Of a stretch of 64,000 bases of DNA, positions 8,938 to 18,510 are shown piece by piece. The first letter of the stretch is position 1. Each line of letters starts with the position of its first letter. The position numbers and the translations under genes are program-made. The stretch spans positions 2,418,001 to 2,482,000 of the forward strand of contig NZ_CP016379.1 of assembly GCF_003991135.1 (NCBI RefSeq), given 5' to 3'. The stretch comes from Anoxybacter fermentans (GTDB taxonomy: Bacteria > Bacillota > Halanaerobiia > DY22613). Under the pieces are notes generated by a model. The model had not been told where the DNA came from, made no database searches, and saw nothing but the letters and a program-made list of their open reading frames with translations.

Positions 8938-9819
8938 CTAGCTACTACTGTTAAAGAATTTAATCATCTTTAGTAAAAATTTTTTCATACCACCCCCCGC
9001 TTTTTTGGGAGATTGGTTTAAAAGATTATCTACAATACTGTAAATCCCTTTTGACGCCTTTGTGTTTGGATACTCCAGAATAAAAGGTTTTTGGCGTTTT
9101 ACTGCAGCACTCACCTTCTCATCAAAAGTAATAATCCCTAACAAATCGATTTTTACATTGAGAAATTCATCCACTACTTTAGCCACCCGTCTAAAAATCT
9201 TTCTTCCCTCTTCCTCATTTGAAACCTGATTAATTACCAGACGAATTGTCGAAGTTGACCCTCTCTGGACAAGAACTTTAATCAAGCCATAAGAATCAGT
9301 GATAGATGGAGGTTCAGGTGTTAAAATAACTACAACATCATCTGCAGCCAGTAAAAAATTAATTACATTTGAATGAATCCCAGCACCGGTGTCTACCAGA
9401 ATATAGTCAAATTCTCCTTCAAGATTATTCCACTGTCTGATCAAATTCTGAATCTGTTGATCACTCAAATACACCAACTCTTCTGACCCGGAACTTCCGG
9501 GTAAGATCTTAATTCCTTCTGGCCCATCTAGCATAATCTCTTCTAAAGTTTTCTGTCCCTTAATAACGTGAGTTAAGGTAAAGGATGGCACAACTCCTAA
9601 TACTACGTCTATATTAGCCATACCCAAATCAGCATCAAAAACAATTATCTTTTTCCCCGCCTTTTGTAAAGCCAGGGCCAGATTAACAGTAAAATTGGTT
9701 TTGCCCACTCCACCCTTACCACTGGCCACAGCAATAACACGGGTCTCCGAACGTGATAAATCATCTATATTTTTTTTCGCAAGTTGCCGTAAACGTTCAG
9801 CTTGATCTCTCATCATCAT
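8938..9819 (-). CDS. flhG: Flagellum number/site regulator FlhG (MinD-like ATPase, YlxH)
   Basis: MinD/ParA-type ATPase that works with FlhF to set flagellar number and position. The N-terminal DQAERLRQL helix (residues 5-13) matches the activator motif that stimulates the FlhF GTPase. The deviant Walker A GKGGVGKTN is at about 34-42, followed by FDADLGMANIDVVLG. The C-terminus is amphipathic (FLLKMIKFFNSSS), as expected for a membrane-targeting helix. The start codon overlaps the flhF stop, and three ATGs occur in a row (9819, 9816, 9813), so the exact start is uncertain by two residues. 293 residues is normal. Confidence 0.95.
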   Translation of the reverse strand: MMMRDQAERLRQLAKKNIDDLSRSETRVIAVASGKGGVGKTNFTVNLALALQKAGKKIIVFDADLGMANIDVVLGVVPSFTLTHVIKGQKTLEEIMLDGPEGIKILPGSSGSEELVYLSDQQIQNLIRQWNNLEGEFDYILVDTGAGIHSNVINFLLAADDVVVILTPEPPSITDSYGLIKVLVQRGSTSTIRLVINQVSNEEEGRKIFRRVAKVVDEFLNVKIDLLGIITFDEKVSAAVKRQKPFILEYPNTKASKGIYSIVDNLLNQSPKKAGGGMKKFLLKMIKFFNSSS

Positions 9820-10919
9820 TACCCCTTTAATATCATCTCAGCAATTTTCCGCGGATCGGCTTCTTCAATATCTTCAGGTACATCCTGACCAAATGTAATA
9901 TATGAGATTTTATACGGGGTCTTCTCCAGAACATTCAAAATAACTCCCCTTTTATTTGTCTCATCCTCTTTAGTGAAAATCAAGCTGGAAAGATAAAGTT
10001 GACCAAATTTATCCAATGACTCCATTAAATCATCAAAGCAAGTATTCATGGCCACAACAAGATGAATCTCATCAACCAGTTCTTTGGGAAGAAGTCTTTT
10101 TAACTGCTCCATCTGAGAAACATTCTTCTGACTCCTCCCAGCAGTATCAATTAAAATCAGATCACAAAATCTTAATTCTCGTAATGCCTGTTCCAACTCA
10201 TCTTCATTATAGATAACCTTTAATGGAACATTGATAATATCACTATAGGTTTTGAGCTGTTCAACAGCAGCAATCCGGTAAGTATCTGCGGTAACCAAAC
10301 CAATTTTCTTTTTTCCTTCAAGGGCAACCTTAGCTGCCAGTTTAGCAATAGTAGTTGTTTTACCTACTCCTGTAGGACCTACAAAAGCTATTACCTTTCT
10401 TGACTGATAAGTATCAATAGGTGCAGTTATTCTAATTCTGGACATAATCCCTTTTACCAGAGCCTGATAGACCTCTTCATCTCTGTGAAGTTGATGGACT
10501 TCCAAATGCTCCATAACCTCTTGACAGAGATCATTTATTATTTCTATCATTACACCTTCTTTGACCATTTTCTCTGCATATCTTTGCAATTTACCGGGAA
10601 AGATAAGTTGGGGCATTTGATAAGAAAATCTGGAATTATAATACTCCTTTTTAACTAAATTTAAATTCCTTTCTCGATCCATTTTTTGAATTTTTTCACG
10701 TAGTATATTCAATTCCTGGCGCAATTCTTTTGTTACCTGACTTTCTCTATCATCCTCCACTGTAGCAATTACTTCAAACATTTTTTTACCAAAGAGGCCA
10801 AATATACCTCCCTCTCTGATTTTCCGGGTATGGAGAATAATAGCATCTGAACCCAGATCCGCTTTAACTTTAAAGACCGCATCCTGCATTGTCTCGCCCA
10901 AATATCTTTTTACTTTCAT
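9819..10919 (-). CDS. flhF: Flagellar biosynthesis GTPase FlhF
   Basis: SRP-type GTPase for flagellar placement. The N-terminal B domain starts VKRYLGETMQDAVFKVKADL; a charged linker follows. The NG domain begins around residue 105, with P-loop GPTGVGKTTT at 181-190, ADTYRIAAVEQL, DTAGRS at about 258 and a TKED variant of the usual TKLD guanine motif. 366 residues is within the family range. It overlaps flhA at its start (4 bases) and flhG at its end, implying translational coupling of the FlhA-FlhF-FlhG set. Confidence 0.96.
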   Translation of the reverse strand: MKVKRYLGETMQDAVFKVKADLGSDAIILHTRKIREGGIFGLFGKKMFEVIATVEDDRESQVTKELRQELNILREKIQKMDRERNLNLVKKEYYNSRFSYQMPQLIFPGKLQRYAEKMVKEGVMIEIINDLCQEVMEHLEVHQLHRDEEVYQALVKGIMSRIRITAPIDTYQSRKVIAFVGPTGVGKTTTIAKLAAKVALEGKKKIGLVTADTYRIAAVEQLKTYSDIINVPLKVIYNEDELEQALRELRFCDLILIDTAGRSQKNVSQMEQLKRLLPKELVDEIHLVVAMNTCFDDLMESLDKFGQLYLSSLIFTKEDETNKRGVILNVLEKTPYKISYITFGQDVPEDIEEADPRKIAEMILKG

Positions 10920-12988
10920 TGATACTTCACCACCCCTACAGTCTGGATATTTAGAGTGGGTTCTAATTCATTAAAAGATAAAACAATAAGATCAGGTGCA
11001 ACCCGGGAAGTCAGGTTTTTAAAGTGATATCTGATCATCGGGGCAGTAAGAATGATCGGTTGATAACCTTTCTGCATTACACTCTGAATAACCTCATTTA
11101 AATTCTCAAAAATAATCTGGGCCTGTTTGGGTTCTATAGCCAGGTAAGAACCTTGATCTGTTTGTTGAATAGATTGGCTAATCAGTTCTTCTAACTTAGG
11201 TGAAAGTGTAATCACATGAATTGTATTATTTTCACTAAATTTGGCCGATATTTGTCTCGATAAACTCTGCCGAACATATTCAGTTAAAATCTGTAAATCA
11301 TTGGTATGAGGAGCATAATCAGCCAATGTTTCAAGAATGGTCACCATATCTCGAATCGCAATTCCTTCTCGTAAAAGATTTTGCAATACCTTCTGTACCT
11401 GCCCGATGGTAAGAAGATCTGGAATCAATTCTTCAACTACTGCAGGATATTTTTCCTTAAATCCATCGATCAATTCTTTCACTTCCTGACGTCCCAAAAG
11501 TTCACTGGCATGTTTTTTGATTATTTCAGTCAGATGTGTTGCCATTACAGATGGTGGATCCACCACTGTGTAACCATTCATTTCAGCCTCTTCACGCAAA
11601 GACTCACTAATCCAGAGTGCCGGTAAACCAAAAGCCGGTTCTTTAGTTGGAATGCCATCAATCTCTTTGGTAGCAAGTCCAGCATCCATTGCAAGATAGT
11701 AATTAGGCTTGATCTCATAACGGTCAATCTCTATTCCTCTTAATTTAATTCTGTAGGAATTGGGATCTAACTGTAGATTATCAAGAATTCGAATCGGCGG
11801 AATGACCATGCCCAATTCAAGGGCACACTGACGGCGGATCATAGCTACCCGATCTAAAAAATCTCCTCCCTGCTCAGGTAAGACCAGGGGAATCAGGTTA
11901 TAACCTACCTCTATCTCCATCGGATCTATCTGAAGTAGTTCTGTCATATCTTCAACTTTACTGGGTACAGGAATCTCTTCTATCTGTTCTGCCACTTCAC
12001 CTTCCTGCTCTTTTGCTTCCTTTTGCGACTGCCAGAGAACCCAGGCAAGAAAACCAAATATCAAAGATAGAACCAGGAATGGCACCGTAGGCAACCCACT
12101 GACAAAACTGAAGACCAAAAGAATACCAGCTACTATTGCAAGCGAGCGGGGTTCACTGGATATTTGACCTGTTAATTCCTGACCCAAATTGCTTTCAGAA
12201 GCTGCCCGGGTAACCACCATACCTGTAGCGGTGGAGATTAATAAAGCAGGAATCTGACTGACAAGACCATCTCCCACTGTTAATAAGGAGTAGGTCTGTA
12301 GTGCTTCCTGAAAACTCATTCCCTGCTGGGCAACCCCAATAATCAAACCACCAATAACGTTAATCATGGTAATTATAATACCTGCAATAGCATCACCTTT
12401 GACAAACTTACTGGCACCATCCATAGCTCCATAAAAATCAGCTTCCTGTCGAATTTTTTTACGTTGTAATCTGGCTTCTTCTTCTGTAATTAATCCTGCA
12501 CCAAGATCAGCATCAATACTCATCTGTTTACCAGGCATAGCATCTAAGGTGAATCGAGCAGCAACTTCAGCAACCCTTTCCGCACCTTTAGTAATCACCA
12601 CAAACTGAATAATAACCAGAATTAAGAAGATGATAAAACCTACAACATAGTTACCACCAATAACAAAGTTACCAAAACTCAGGATAATCTCCCCTGCATA
12701 ACCCTGGCCTAAAATCAAACGGGTAGTCGAAACATTTAGGGCCAGTCGAAATAATGTAGCAAAAAGAAGCAGGGAAGGAAATACAGAAAACTGCAATGGC
12801 TCAGTGATATAGATTGAAACTAAAAGAACGGTCAAAGCAAATGAAATATTAATAGTTAACAATAAGTCCAGCAAAAATGTAGGTAATGGAATAATAAACA
12901 TAATTACAACAGTAACAATTGCTATTGCAAAGAGAATATCACTATATTTATTTATAAACCGTGGTGATAAAGCACTGATATTAGCCAT
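10916..12988 (-). CDS. flhA: Flagellar export gate protein FlhA
   Basis: Core subunit of the type III export gate. The N-terminal half holds about eight transmembrane helices (about 18-320); between them is the conserved cytoplasmic loop with AARFTLDAMPGKQMSIDADL and ARLQRKKIRQEADFYGAMDG. The C-terminal cytoplasmic domain (about 350-690) docks export substrates and chaperones; conserved stretches include VVDPPSVMATHLTEI. At 690 residues it has full family length. It follows flhB by 12 bases and overlaps flhF by 4. Confidence 0.98.
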   Translation of the reverse strand: MANISALSPRFINKYSDILFAIAIVTVVIMFIIPLPTFLLDLLLTINISFALTVLLVSIYITEPLQFSVFPSLLLFATLFRLALNVSTTRLILGQGYAGEIILSFGNFVIGGNYVVGFIIFLILVIIQFVVITKGAERVAEVAARFTLDAMPGKQMSIDADLGAGLITEEEARLQRKKIRQEADFYGAMDGASKFVKGDAIAGIIITMINVIGGLIIGVAQQGMSFQEALQTYSLLTVGDGLVSQIPALLISTATGMVVTRAASESNLGQELTGQISSEPRSLAIVAGILLVFSFVSGLPTVPFLVLSLIFGFLAWVLWQSQKEAKEQEGEVAEQIEEIPVPSKVEDMTELLQIDPMEIEVGYNLIPLVLPEQGGDFLDRVAMIRRQCALELGMVIPPIRILDNLQLDPNSYRIKLRGIEIDRYEIKPNYYLAMDAGLATKEIDGIPTKEPAFGLPALWISESLREEAEMNGYTVVDPPSVMATHLTEIIKKHASELLGRQEVKELIDGFKEKYPAVVEELIPDLLTIGQVQKVLQNLLREGIAIRDMVTILETLADYAPHTNDLQILTEYVRQSLSRQISAKFSENNTIHVITLSPKLEELISQSIQQTDQGSYLAIEPKQAQIIFENLNEVIQSVMQKGYQPIILTAPMIRYHFKNLTSRVAPDLIVLSFNELEPTLNIQTVGVVKYQ

Positions 12989-13000
12989 ATCTTACCTCTC

Positions 13001-14056
13001 CTAAATTTTTCTTTTCTGCAAACGATAGACAAAAGCCAATACTTCTGCAACAGCCTGATATAATTCGACAGGAATTGGTTTTCCAACTTCTGCTGTTTCG
13101 TAAAGAGCTCTAGCAAGAGGTTTATTTTCAACAATCTCAACCTTATGTTCTTTAGCAATCTCACGGATTTTTTCGGCTATCTTACCTTCTCCCATCGCTA
13201 AAACTACTGGAGCTTCCATTGTTTCAATATCATATTTGAGAGCAACAGCAATATGGGTTGGGTTAGTAATAACCACATCTGCTTCAGGTACAGCCTGAAT
13301 CATCCGGTTCATCGCCATCTGCCGCATCCGCTCTTTTCGTTTGGATACAATCAAAGGATCTCCTTCCATTTCTTTAAATTCCTGCTTGATTTCCTGCTTG
13401 CTCATCCTAATACTCTTTTCAAACTCATACTTCTGATAGATAAAATCAGCTATTCCCAAAACAATCATCACAATACTGATAGCCAACCCCAATTTAAAAA
13501 TCAAACTCCCAATTATTCTAACTGCCTGTTCTAAATCCATTAAAGAACAATCCCACAAAATTTTCCACTCATTTTTCAGAATCAAATATGCTGTCAAACT
13601 AATGACAAAGATTTTAAATAAAGCTTTTAACAATTCTACCAATGAACGTAAGCTAAATAGATTTTTAAACCCTTTTACTGGATTTATCCTGTTCAACTTA
13701 GGTTTCAATATCTCCACGCTAAAGAAGGGACCTACCTGTAAAAATGTCGCTACTCCCCCAAGAAGAGCTGTACCTACTAGAAAAGGAGCCACCAATTTTA
13801 AATTAAGCACCAGATAGTGGATGAGTAATGTGATAATATTTTCTGTATTTACCAGACTTCTATAATCAAAAGTTAAAGCTCCCCTCATCATAACTTTTAA
13901 GTTTAAAAAGACTATCTCTATCATAAATTGTATCAAAAATATTCCACCAAATAAAGTAATGGCATCGGTCAATTCCTTGCTTTTTGCAACCTGGCCCTCT
14001 TTTCTAGCCTTCTTCCTCCGCCTGGGCGTCGCTTTTTCAGTTTTTTCCTGAGCCAT
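13001..14056 (-). CDS. flhB: Flagellar export switch protein FlhB
   Basis: Export-gate protein that switches substrate class from rod/hook to filament. Residues 1-30 are the basic leader (EKTEKATPRRRKKARKEGQV); four transmembrane segments lie between about 33 and 210; the cytoplasmic domain contains the self-cleavage motif NPTH at about 265-268 (VVITNPTHIAVALKYD). 351 residues is standard. It is encoded between fliR and flhA, the conserved export-gate order. Its partner in switching, the hook-length ruler FliK, is encoded upstream in the same operon. Confidence 0.97.
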   Translation of the reverse strand: MAQEKTEKATPRRRKKARKEGQVAKSKELTDAITLFGGIFLIQFMIEIVFLNLKVMMRGALTFDYRSLVNTENIITLLIHYLVLNLKLVAPFLVGTALLGGVATFLQVGPFFSVEILKPKLNRINPVKGFKNLFSLRSLVELLKALFKIFVISLTAYLILKNEWKILWDCSLMDLEQAVRIIGSLIFKLGLAISIVMIVLGIADFIYQKYEFEKSIRMSKQEIKQEFKEMEGDPLIVSKRKERMRQMAMNRMIQAVPEADVVITNPTHIAVALKYDIETMEAPVVLAMGEGKIAEKIREIAKEHKVEIVENKPLARALYETAEVGKPIPVELYQAVAEVLAFVYRLQKRKI

Positions 14057-14078
14057 GTTTATCTCCCCTTAAAGGAGT

Positions 14079-14855
14079 CTACTTCATTAACTCTAAAATT
14101 TTATAAAGGTGCTGATACATCATCTCAATTATTTCTATCAATAAATTAACAATTAAGGGAATGGACAAAAACAACATCAAAAATCCAACCAAAATCTTAA
14201 TTGGAAAACCAAGCATAAATACATTCATCTGCGGAACTGTTCTGGCAAGGAAACCAAAGAGAATATCAACAACAAACAATGTGGCTATGATTGGCAGGCT
14301 CAAACGAAATGCAATGATAAATATATCTCCACCAACTCTGAAAAGGTATTCCAATAGCTGATGACTTAAAACCGGTTTTGTAATGGGTAAAATCTGAAAA
14401 CTCTTTACCAATGCCCGAATAATCTGATGATGCCCATTAATTAAGAGTAGAATCAATATTGCCAATATATTTTTAAACTGACCAATTAAAGGTGCATTAC
14501 TGCCCGTTAAAGGATCAACTATATTTACCAGTGCAAAACCCATTCGTATATCAAGAAACTGTCCAGCCAGTTGAAAAGCAGTAAAAGTCAAAAGCACAGT
14601 AAAACCTAAAACTAAACCAACCAGCAGTTCATTTCCCACCTGAAAAACCAATTTTAAAAGTGAAGTTGGAAATGGAATCAATTCCTCAGCAAAGATTATA
14701 GGAAAAAGGATCAAACTGCATAATAATGTTAACCCGGCTTTAACCTGAATCGGGATCATTAAACTCGAAAAAAATGGTGTAGTTAAAAATAGGCCACTAA
14801 AGCGAATGGTAATGAGAAAAAATGAATAAACTGTGTTAATTACCGCTTCATCCAT
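14079..14855 (-). CDS. fliR: Flagellar export gate protein FliR
   Basis: Integral membrane component of the FliP-FliQ-FliR export channel. The 258 residues are strongly hydrophobic with about six predicted segments; family stretches include RFSGLFLTTPFFSSLMIPIQ near the N-terminus, LLVGLVLGFTVLLTFTAFQL and QFLDIRMGFALVNIVDPLTG in the middle. It lies between fliQ (19 bases) and flhB (22 bases). The start ATG at 14855 fits the operon spacing. Nothing unusual in length or order. Confidence 0.96.
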   Translation of the reverse strand: MDEAVINTVYSFFLITIRFSGLFLTTPFFSSLMIPIQVKAGLTLLCSLILFPIIFAEELIPFPTSLLKLVFQVGNELLVGLVLGFTVLLTFTAFQLAGQFLDIRMGFALVNIVDPLTGSNAPLIGQFKNILAILILLLINGHHQIIRALVKSFQILPITKPVLSHQLLEYLFRVGGDIFIIAFRLSLPIIATLFVVDILFGFLARTVPQMNVFMLGFPIKILVGFLMLFLSIPLIVNLLIEIIEMMYQHLYKILELMK

Positions 14856-14874
14856 TCATTATATCCCCCATAAT

Positions 14875-15144
14875 TTAGCCAATTAGTGATGGAATACTAT
14901 TAAATAGCCGGGTAACATAATCGACCAATACATTAAGAATCCATGGTCCTAAAATAATCAATGTTGCAAAAACTGCAGCTATCTTTGGTATAAAAACCAA
15001 TGTTTGTTCCTGAATATGCGTGGTCGCCTGAAAAATACTCACCAATAACCCGACCAAAAGACCTACACCTAAAACCGGGCCAGCAATTAAAAGAATGGTA
15101 TACATGGCTTCTTTACCTAAATATATAACCACTTCCTGGGTCAT
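14875..15144 (-). CDS. fliQ: Flagellar export gate protein FliQ
   Basis: Small two-helix export-gate subunit, 89 residues, the normal size. It shows the FliQ pattern: an N-terminal amphipathic start (MTQEVVIYLGKEAMYTILLI), a first membrane helix with GPVLGVGLLVGLLVSIFQAT, the conserved TTHIQEQTLVFIPKIAAVF turn, and a second helix ending LGPWILNVLVDY. It stands between fliP (11 bases) and fliR. Confidence 0.97.
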   Translation of the reverse strand: MTQEVVIYLGKEAMYTILLIAGPVLGVGLLVGLLVSIFQATTHIQEQTLVFIPKIAAVFATLIILGPWILNVLVDYVTRLFNSIPSLIG

Positions 15145-15155
15145 CTTTAAGCCTC

Positions 15156-15905
15156 CTAATTAAAGGTGGTAATTAATGACTTGATTACCAGATACCAACC
15201 ATCAACCAGAATAAAGAGAAGTAATTTAAACGGTAATGAAATCATAACCGGGGGAAGCATCATCATCCCAAGAGACATTAAAGTACTAGCAACAAACATA
15301 TCAATGATTAGAAATGGTATATAAATTATAAATCCGATCTCAAAAGCCGTTTTAATTTCACTAAGTACAAAAGCAGGAATCAGTACCAGAGTCGAAACAT
15401 CATCTTTATTTCTAGGTCTTTCTGAACCGGATAATTCAATAAATAAAGCCAGATCCTTTTCTCTTGTCTGTCTAAACATAAAATTTCTAAGTGGATCTAA
15501 AGCCTTTGTCAAAGCTTCTTCCTGGCCAATTTCGCCGGCCAGATAAGGTTGCAAAGCATTGGCATTAATCTCCTGAAAAATAGGATTCATAATGAAGATT
15601 GTTAGAAATAAAGCAAGTCCTATGAGTACCTGGTTTGGGGGCATTTGTCGAATTGCCAGCGCATTTCGGATCAGAGCCAGAACAATAATGATTCTGGTAA
15701 AGGCTGTCATCATAACCAGGGCCGCAGGTGCTAATGTCAGAACCGTCAATAAAAGAAGGATTTTTAAACTTAAAACCAGATCATCTGATTCATCACTCTC
15801 GCCGATCTCCAAATTAATGGTAGGAATCTGAAAGGATGCAGCATTTGCTGAAACTGTCATTATAATAATTAAGATTAATAACCAGATAAGTGTTGATTTA
15901 TTCAT
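15156..15905 (-). CDS. fliP: Flagellar export gate protein FliP
   Basis: Pore-forming export-gate subunit with a cleavable-type N-terminal signal (LIWLLILIIIMTVSANAAS). Family blocks include APAALVMMTAFTRIIIVLAL, then RNALAIRQMPPNQVLIGLAL, and near the C-terminus FLIIDMFVASTLMSLGMMML. About 249 residues from the ATG at 15905. An upstream ATG at 15914 lies against the AAGAGGG site and is less likely. The start region overlaps the end of the frameshifted fliO, so the two are probably translationally coupled. Confidence 0.96.
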   Translation of the reverse strand: MNKSTLIWLLILIIIMTVSANAASFQIPTINLEIGESDESDDLVLSLKILLLLTVLTLAPAALVMMTAFTRIIIVLALIRNALAIRQMPPNQVLIGLALFLTIFIMNPIFQEINANALQPYLAGEIGQEEALTKALDPLRNFMFRQTREKDLALFIELSGSERPRNKDDVSTLVLIPAFVLSEIKTAFEIGFIIYIPFLIIDMFVASTLMSLGMMMLPPVMISLPFKLLLFILVDGWYLVIKSLITTFN

Positions 15906-16265
15906 CACTGCCATCCCTCTTCTTTAAGGTTTTCTTAAAGATTTCCATAAATATAGAATTAGAGAGATCGGCTACAACCTCTTCTTTACTAACCCTTAAC
16001 TCATCAAAAGTATCGAGTAAAGTAATCTTATCTTCGGTTAAACCCAGAAGATAATATTTATCAGCTACCTTGACAATATACACCTGCGCATGCTGGGACA
16101 AAAACCCCTGTCAATAACTTTAATAACTGAACCCTGTTGTCCAAAATAACGGCGGGAATTACGAAGAAAATAGTTTAAACCATAAATCAGAACTATTATA
16201 GCACTTAGATATAAAAATATTTTCAATATTTCCCATGAGTAGTTTAAACTATTAACCTGATCCAT
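15898..16265 (-). pseudogene. fliO: fliO, split by a single-base frameshift in a homopolymer
   Basis: FliO is the membrane scaffold that helps assemble the FliP ring. The first part (16265 to about 16105) starts MDQVNSLNYSWEILKIFLYL, has one transmembrane helix and runs into the core QQGSVIKVIDRG. It then leaves frame and stops at 16065. The second part, in another frame from about 16101 to 15898, continues the fold perfectly: LSQHAQVYIVKVADKYYLLG then LTEDKITLLDTFDE. On the minus strand the junction is GGGG-TTTTT-G (16108-16099); one more T would restore a FliO of about 122 residues. A sequencing or assembly slip, a real mutation, or slippage-dependent expression are all possible. All neighbours are intact. 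Confidence 0.85.
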
Positions 16266-16289
16266 TTTTTAATACTCCTTCTTTTTTCC

Positions 16290-17504
16290 TTAAACTTGCT
16301 TAATTCGTTCCAATGGGCTAACAATATCTTTGACCCTAAACCCAAAGTTTTCATCAATAACTACAACTTCACCTTTTGCAATCAGTTTTCCATTAACTAA
16401 TAAATCCACAGGTTCACCGGCCAATTTATCCAATTCAATAATAGAACCACTACCCAATTCCAGAATATCTTTAATAGCCATCTGGGTTTTACCTAATTGA
16501 ACAGTTACCTGCAATGGTACGTCTTCGATCAACTTAATATTACCAGGTACTGCATTTGTATCTTCAGTATGACTAAACTCGGGGAATACCACTTTCTCCA
16601 CATTAACAGGCTCCGGGTTTGGTTGCTGAAAAGAAGGTTGTTGTTGATATCCGGGTCCACCTGGGAATTGTTGCTGGCTTTGCTGCTGATTCTGATATTG
16701 GGCACCTATTTGCGGTTGCTGAATAGGTTGTTGTGAATGCATTTGTGGTTGTGGCTGTGGCTTAGGTATCCCTTGAGGTTGTAGAACAGGTTCCTTCATT
16801 TCCTTTTCAGCAGTTGCTGCAGCAGCTTCTTCAGCACCACCACCCATCAAACTGGTTACCAATTCTTTTACAAAGGAGATTGGAGCAAGCTGCATAATAT
16901 AGCTATCTACCAGTTGCTCAATTTTCATCTGAAAAGAAATTTTGACCATTGGCTCATTAGGATCAAAATTACGCTGCTGAATTGCATCAGAATTTAAAGT
17001 TAAAAATTCTGTTATCGGCGGTGAAATATTTACAGGTCGATTGATAATATTAGCAAGAGATGTAGATGCTGAACCCATCATCTGGTTCATAGCTTCTCCC
17101 ACAGCACTTATGTAAAGATCATTTAACTCTTCAGGAGGATTACTACCATCTCCACCCATCATTAAATCAGCAATGATAGCTGCATCTTTCTGTTTAACAA
17201 TCAAAACATTCCGCCCTTCCAATCCTGCAACATATTCAACTTCAACTAATACACATGGACGATCAAATTCTTTAACCAGTTCATTAAAAGTAGTTAAACT
17301 AACTCTGGGTGTCGTAATCTCTACTTTTCTATTTAAAATGGTAGAGAGTGCTGTGGCAGCAGTACCCATAGATATATTACCAATTTCACCTATTACGTCC
17401 TTATCTTCATCAGTTAATTTTAACCCGGAATCATTTTCCTCTTCTTCTGTATATCTTAGCAAAGCATCAACTTCTTCCTGAGATAAAATGTCACGACCAG
17501 TCAT
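16290..17504 (-). CDS. fliY: Flagellar motor switch phosphatase FliY (FliN C-terminal domain)
   Basis: C-ring protein combining a CheC-like phosphatase and a FliN (SpoA) domain. From the preferred start (17504) the N-terminus has ILSQEEVDALLRY, the CheY-binding type motif. Two ExxN catalytic motifs follow: GEIGNISMG (E40, N43) and GEAMNQMMGS (E137, N140). After a Gln/Pro-rich linker (about 245-300), the SpoA domain ends the protein (about 330-404). The open frame extends upstream to 17579 inside fliM, but only the ATG at 17504 has a GGAGG site. It should dephosphorylate CheY-P at the switch. Confidence 0.95.
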   Translation of the reverse strand: MTGRDILSQEEVDALLRYTEEEENDSGLKLTDEDKDVIGEIGNISMGTAATALSTILNRKVEITTPRVSLTTFNELVKEFDRPCVLVEVEYVAGLEGRNVLIVKQKDAAIIADLMMGGDGSNPPEELNDLYISAVGEAMNQMMGSASTSLANIINRPVNISPPITEFLTLNSDAIQQRNFDPNEPMVKISFQMKIEQLVDSYIMQLAPISFVKELVTSLMGGGAEEAAAATAEKEMKEPVLQPQGIPKPQPQPQMHSQQPIQQPQIGAQYQNQQQSQQQFPGGPGYQQQPSFQQPNPEPVNVEKVVFPEFSHTEDTNAVPGNIKLIEDVPLQVTVQLGKTQMAIKDILELGSGSIIELDKLAGEPVDLLVNGKLIAKGEVVVIDENFGFRVKDIVSPLERIKQV

Positions 17505-18492
17505 CACTTTCCTCCTCTCCATTGATGATATCCAGTATTTTAACGGCCATTCTATTATTCCGGGTTCCTGGTTTGGCAATAAACTTAGGTTTATTACCTA
17601 CCCGAACTATTACTGGGTCTTTTGTCTTTTCAACCAGAGGAATCACATCTCCCGGCCGTAAATTAATCAAATCCCGCACCGTAATCTCAGTAGTCCCAAG
17701 AATTGCATAAATCGGTAATCGTGCAGCACCGATCCGGCGCTTTAAAGCATTAATGTTTTGGGCAGTCTGTTCTTTGCGAATACTGGAGAACCAATATTGG
17801 GCATTTAATTTATTAACAATCGGTTCGATAGTTATATAAGGGATACAGATGTTAATTAAACCATCACCCTGTGCTACCCTCGCTTCCAATGTAACCAAAA
17901 TAACTACATCATTATGGGGTATAATCTGAACAAACTGAGGATTGGATTCAATCTCCTTTAACTTTGGAGTTAGCTGAACCACATTCTCCCATGCTTCCGG
18001 GATACAACTTAAAAACCATTTAATCACTTTTTCCAATACAATCTCCTCTATATCGCTAAAGGGACGATTTTCAACACTGGGAATCCCTTTCCCTCCAAAG
18101 AGACGGTCAATAATAGCAAACCCAATGGCCGGAGCGATCTCAATTAGTATCTGGCCTTCCAGTGGAGCCATATCTACAATAGAGAGAATTGTAGGTTCAG
18201 GAAGAGAACGAATAAACTCATCATAAGCCAATTGTTCAATAGATACAACCTGAACATCAACCATACTTCTGATCTGAGCAGAAAGGGTAGTTGTGAGTAA
18301 CCTACAGAAGTTTTCGTGAAGCATCTGTAATGTTCGAAGCTGATCTTTAGAAAGTTTATCTGGTGTTCTAAAGTCATAAACTCTAACTTTTTCCTTTTTT
18401 TCCTCTCCTTTTATCTCTTCCACATCAACACTACCAGAAGACAGAGCAGCTAATAGTGCATCAATTTCACTCTGGGACAAAACTTCGGCCAT
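17491..18492 (-). CDS. fliM: Flagellar motor switch protein FliM
   Basis: C-ring protein that receives CheY-P. The N-terminal CheY-binding peptide is present (VLSQSEIDALLAAL, residues 4-17). The middle domain shows RVYDFRTPDKLSKDQLRTLQ and FSDIEEIVLEKVIKWFL; the SpoA domain lies at the C-terminus (about 250-325; GTTEITVRDLINLRPGDVIP). 333 residues is standard. The stop overlaps the preferred fliY start by 14 bases. Although chemotaxis genes are missing here, this intact motif and FliY imply that a CheY exists elsewhere. Confidence 0.97.
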   Translation of the reverse strand: MAEVLSQSEIDALLAALSSGSVDVEEIKGEEKKEKVRVYDFRTPDKLSKDQLRTLQMLHENFCRLLTTTLSAQIRSMVDVQVVSIEQLAYDEFIRSLPEPTILSIVDMAPLEGQILIEIAPAIGFAIIDRLFGGKGIPSVENRPFSDIEEIVLEKVIKWFLSCIPEAWENVVQLTPKLKEIESNPQFVQIIPHNDVVILVTLEARVAQGDGLINICIPYITIEPIVNKLNAQYWFSSIRKEQTAQNINALKRRIGAARLPIYAILGTTEITVRDLINLRPGDVIPLVEKTKDPVIVRVGNKPKFIAKPGTRNNRMAVKILDIINGEEESDDWS

Positions 18493-18510
18493 TTTTGACC
18501 ACCTCCCTCT

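Noticed and set aside
15898-16101. Separate 67-residue gene with TTG start
   Set aside because: Its sequence is the second half of FliO; the TTG is inside the homopolymer junction.
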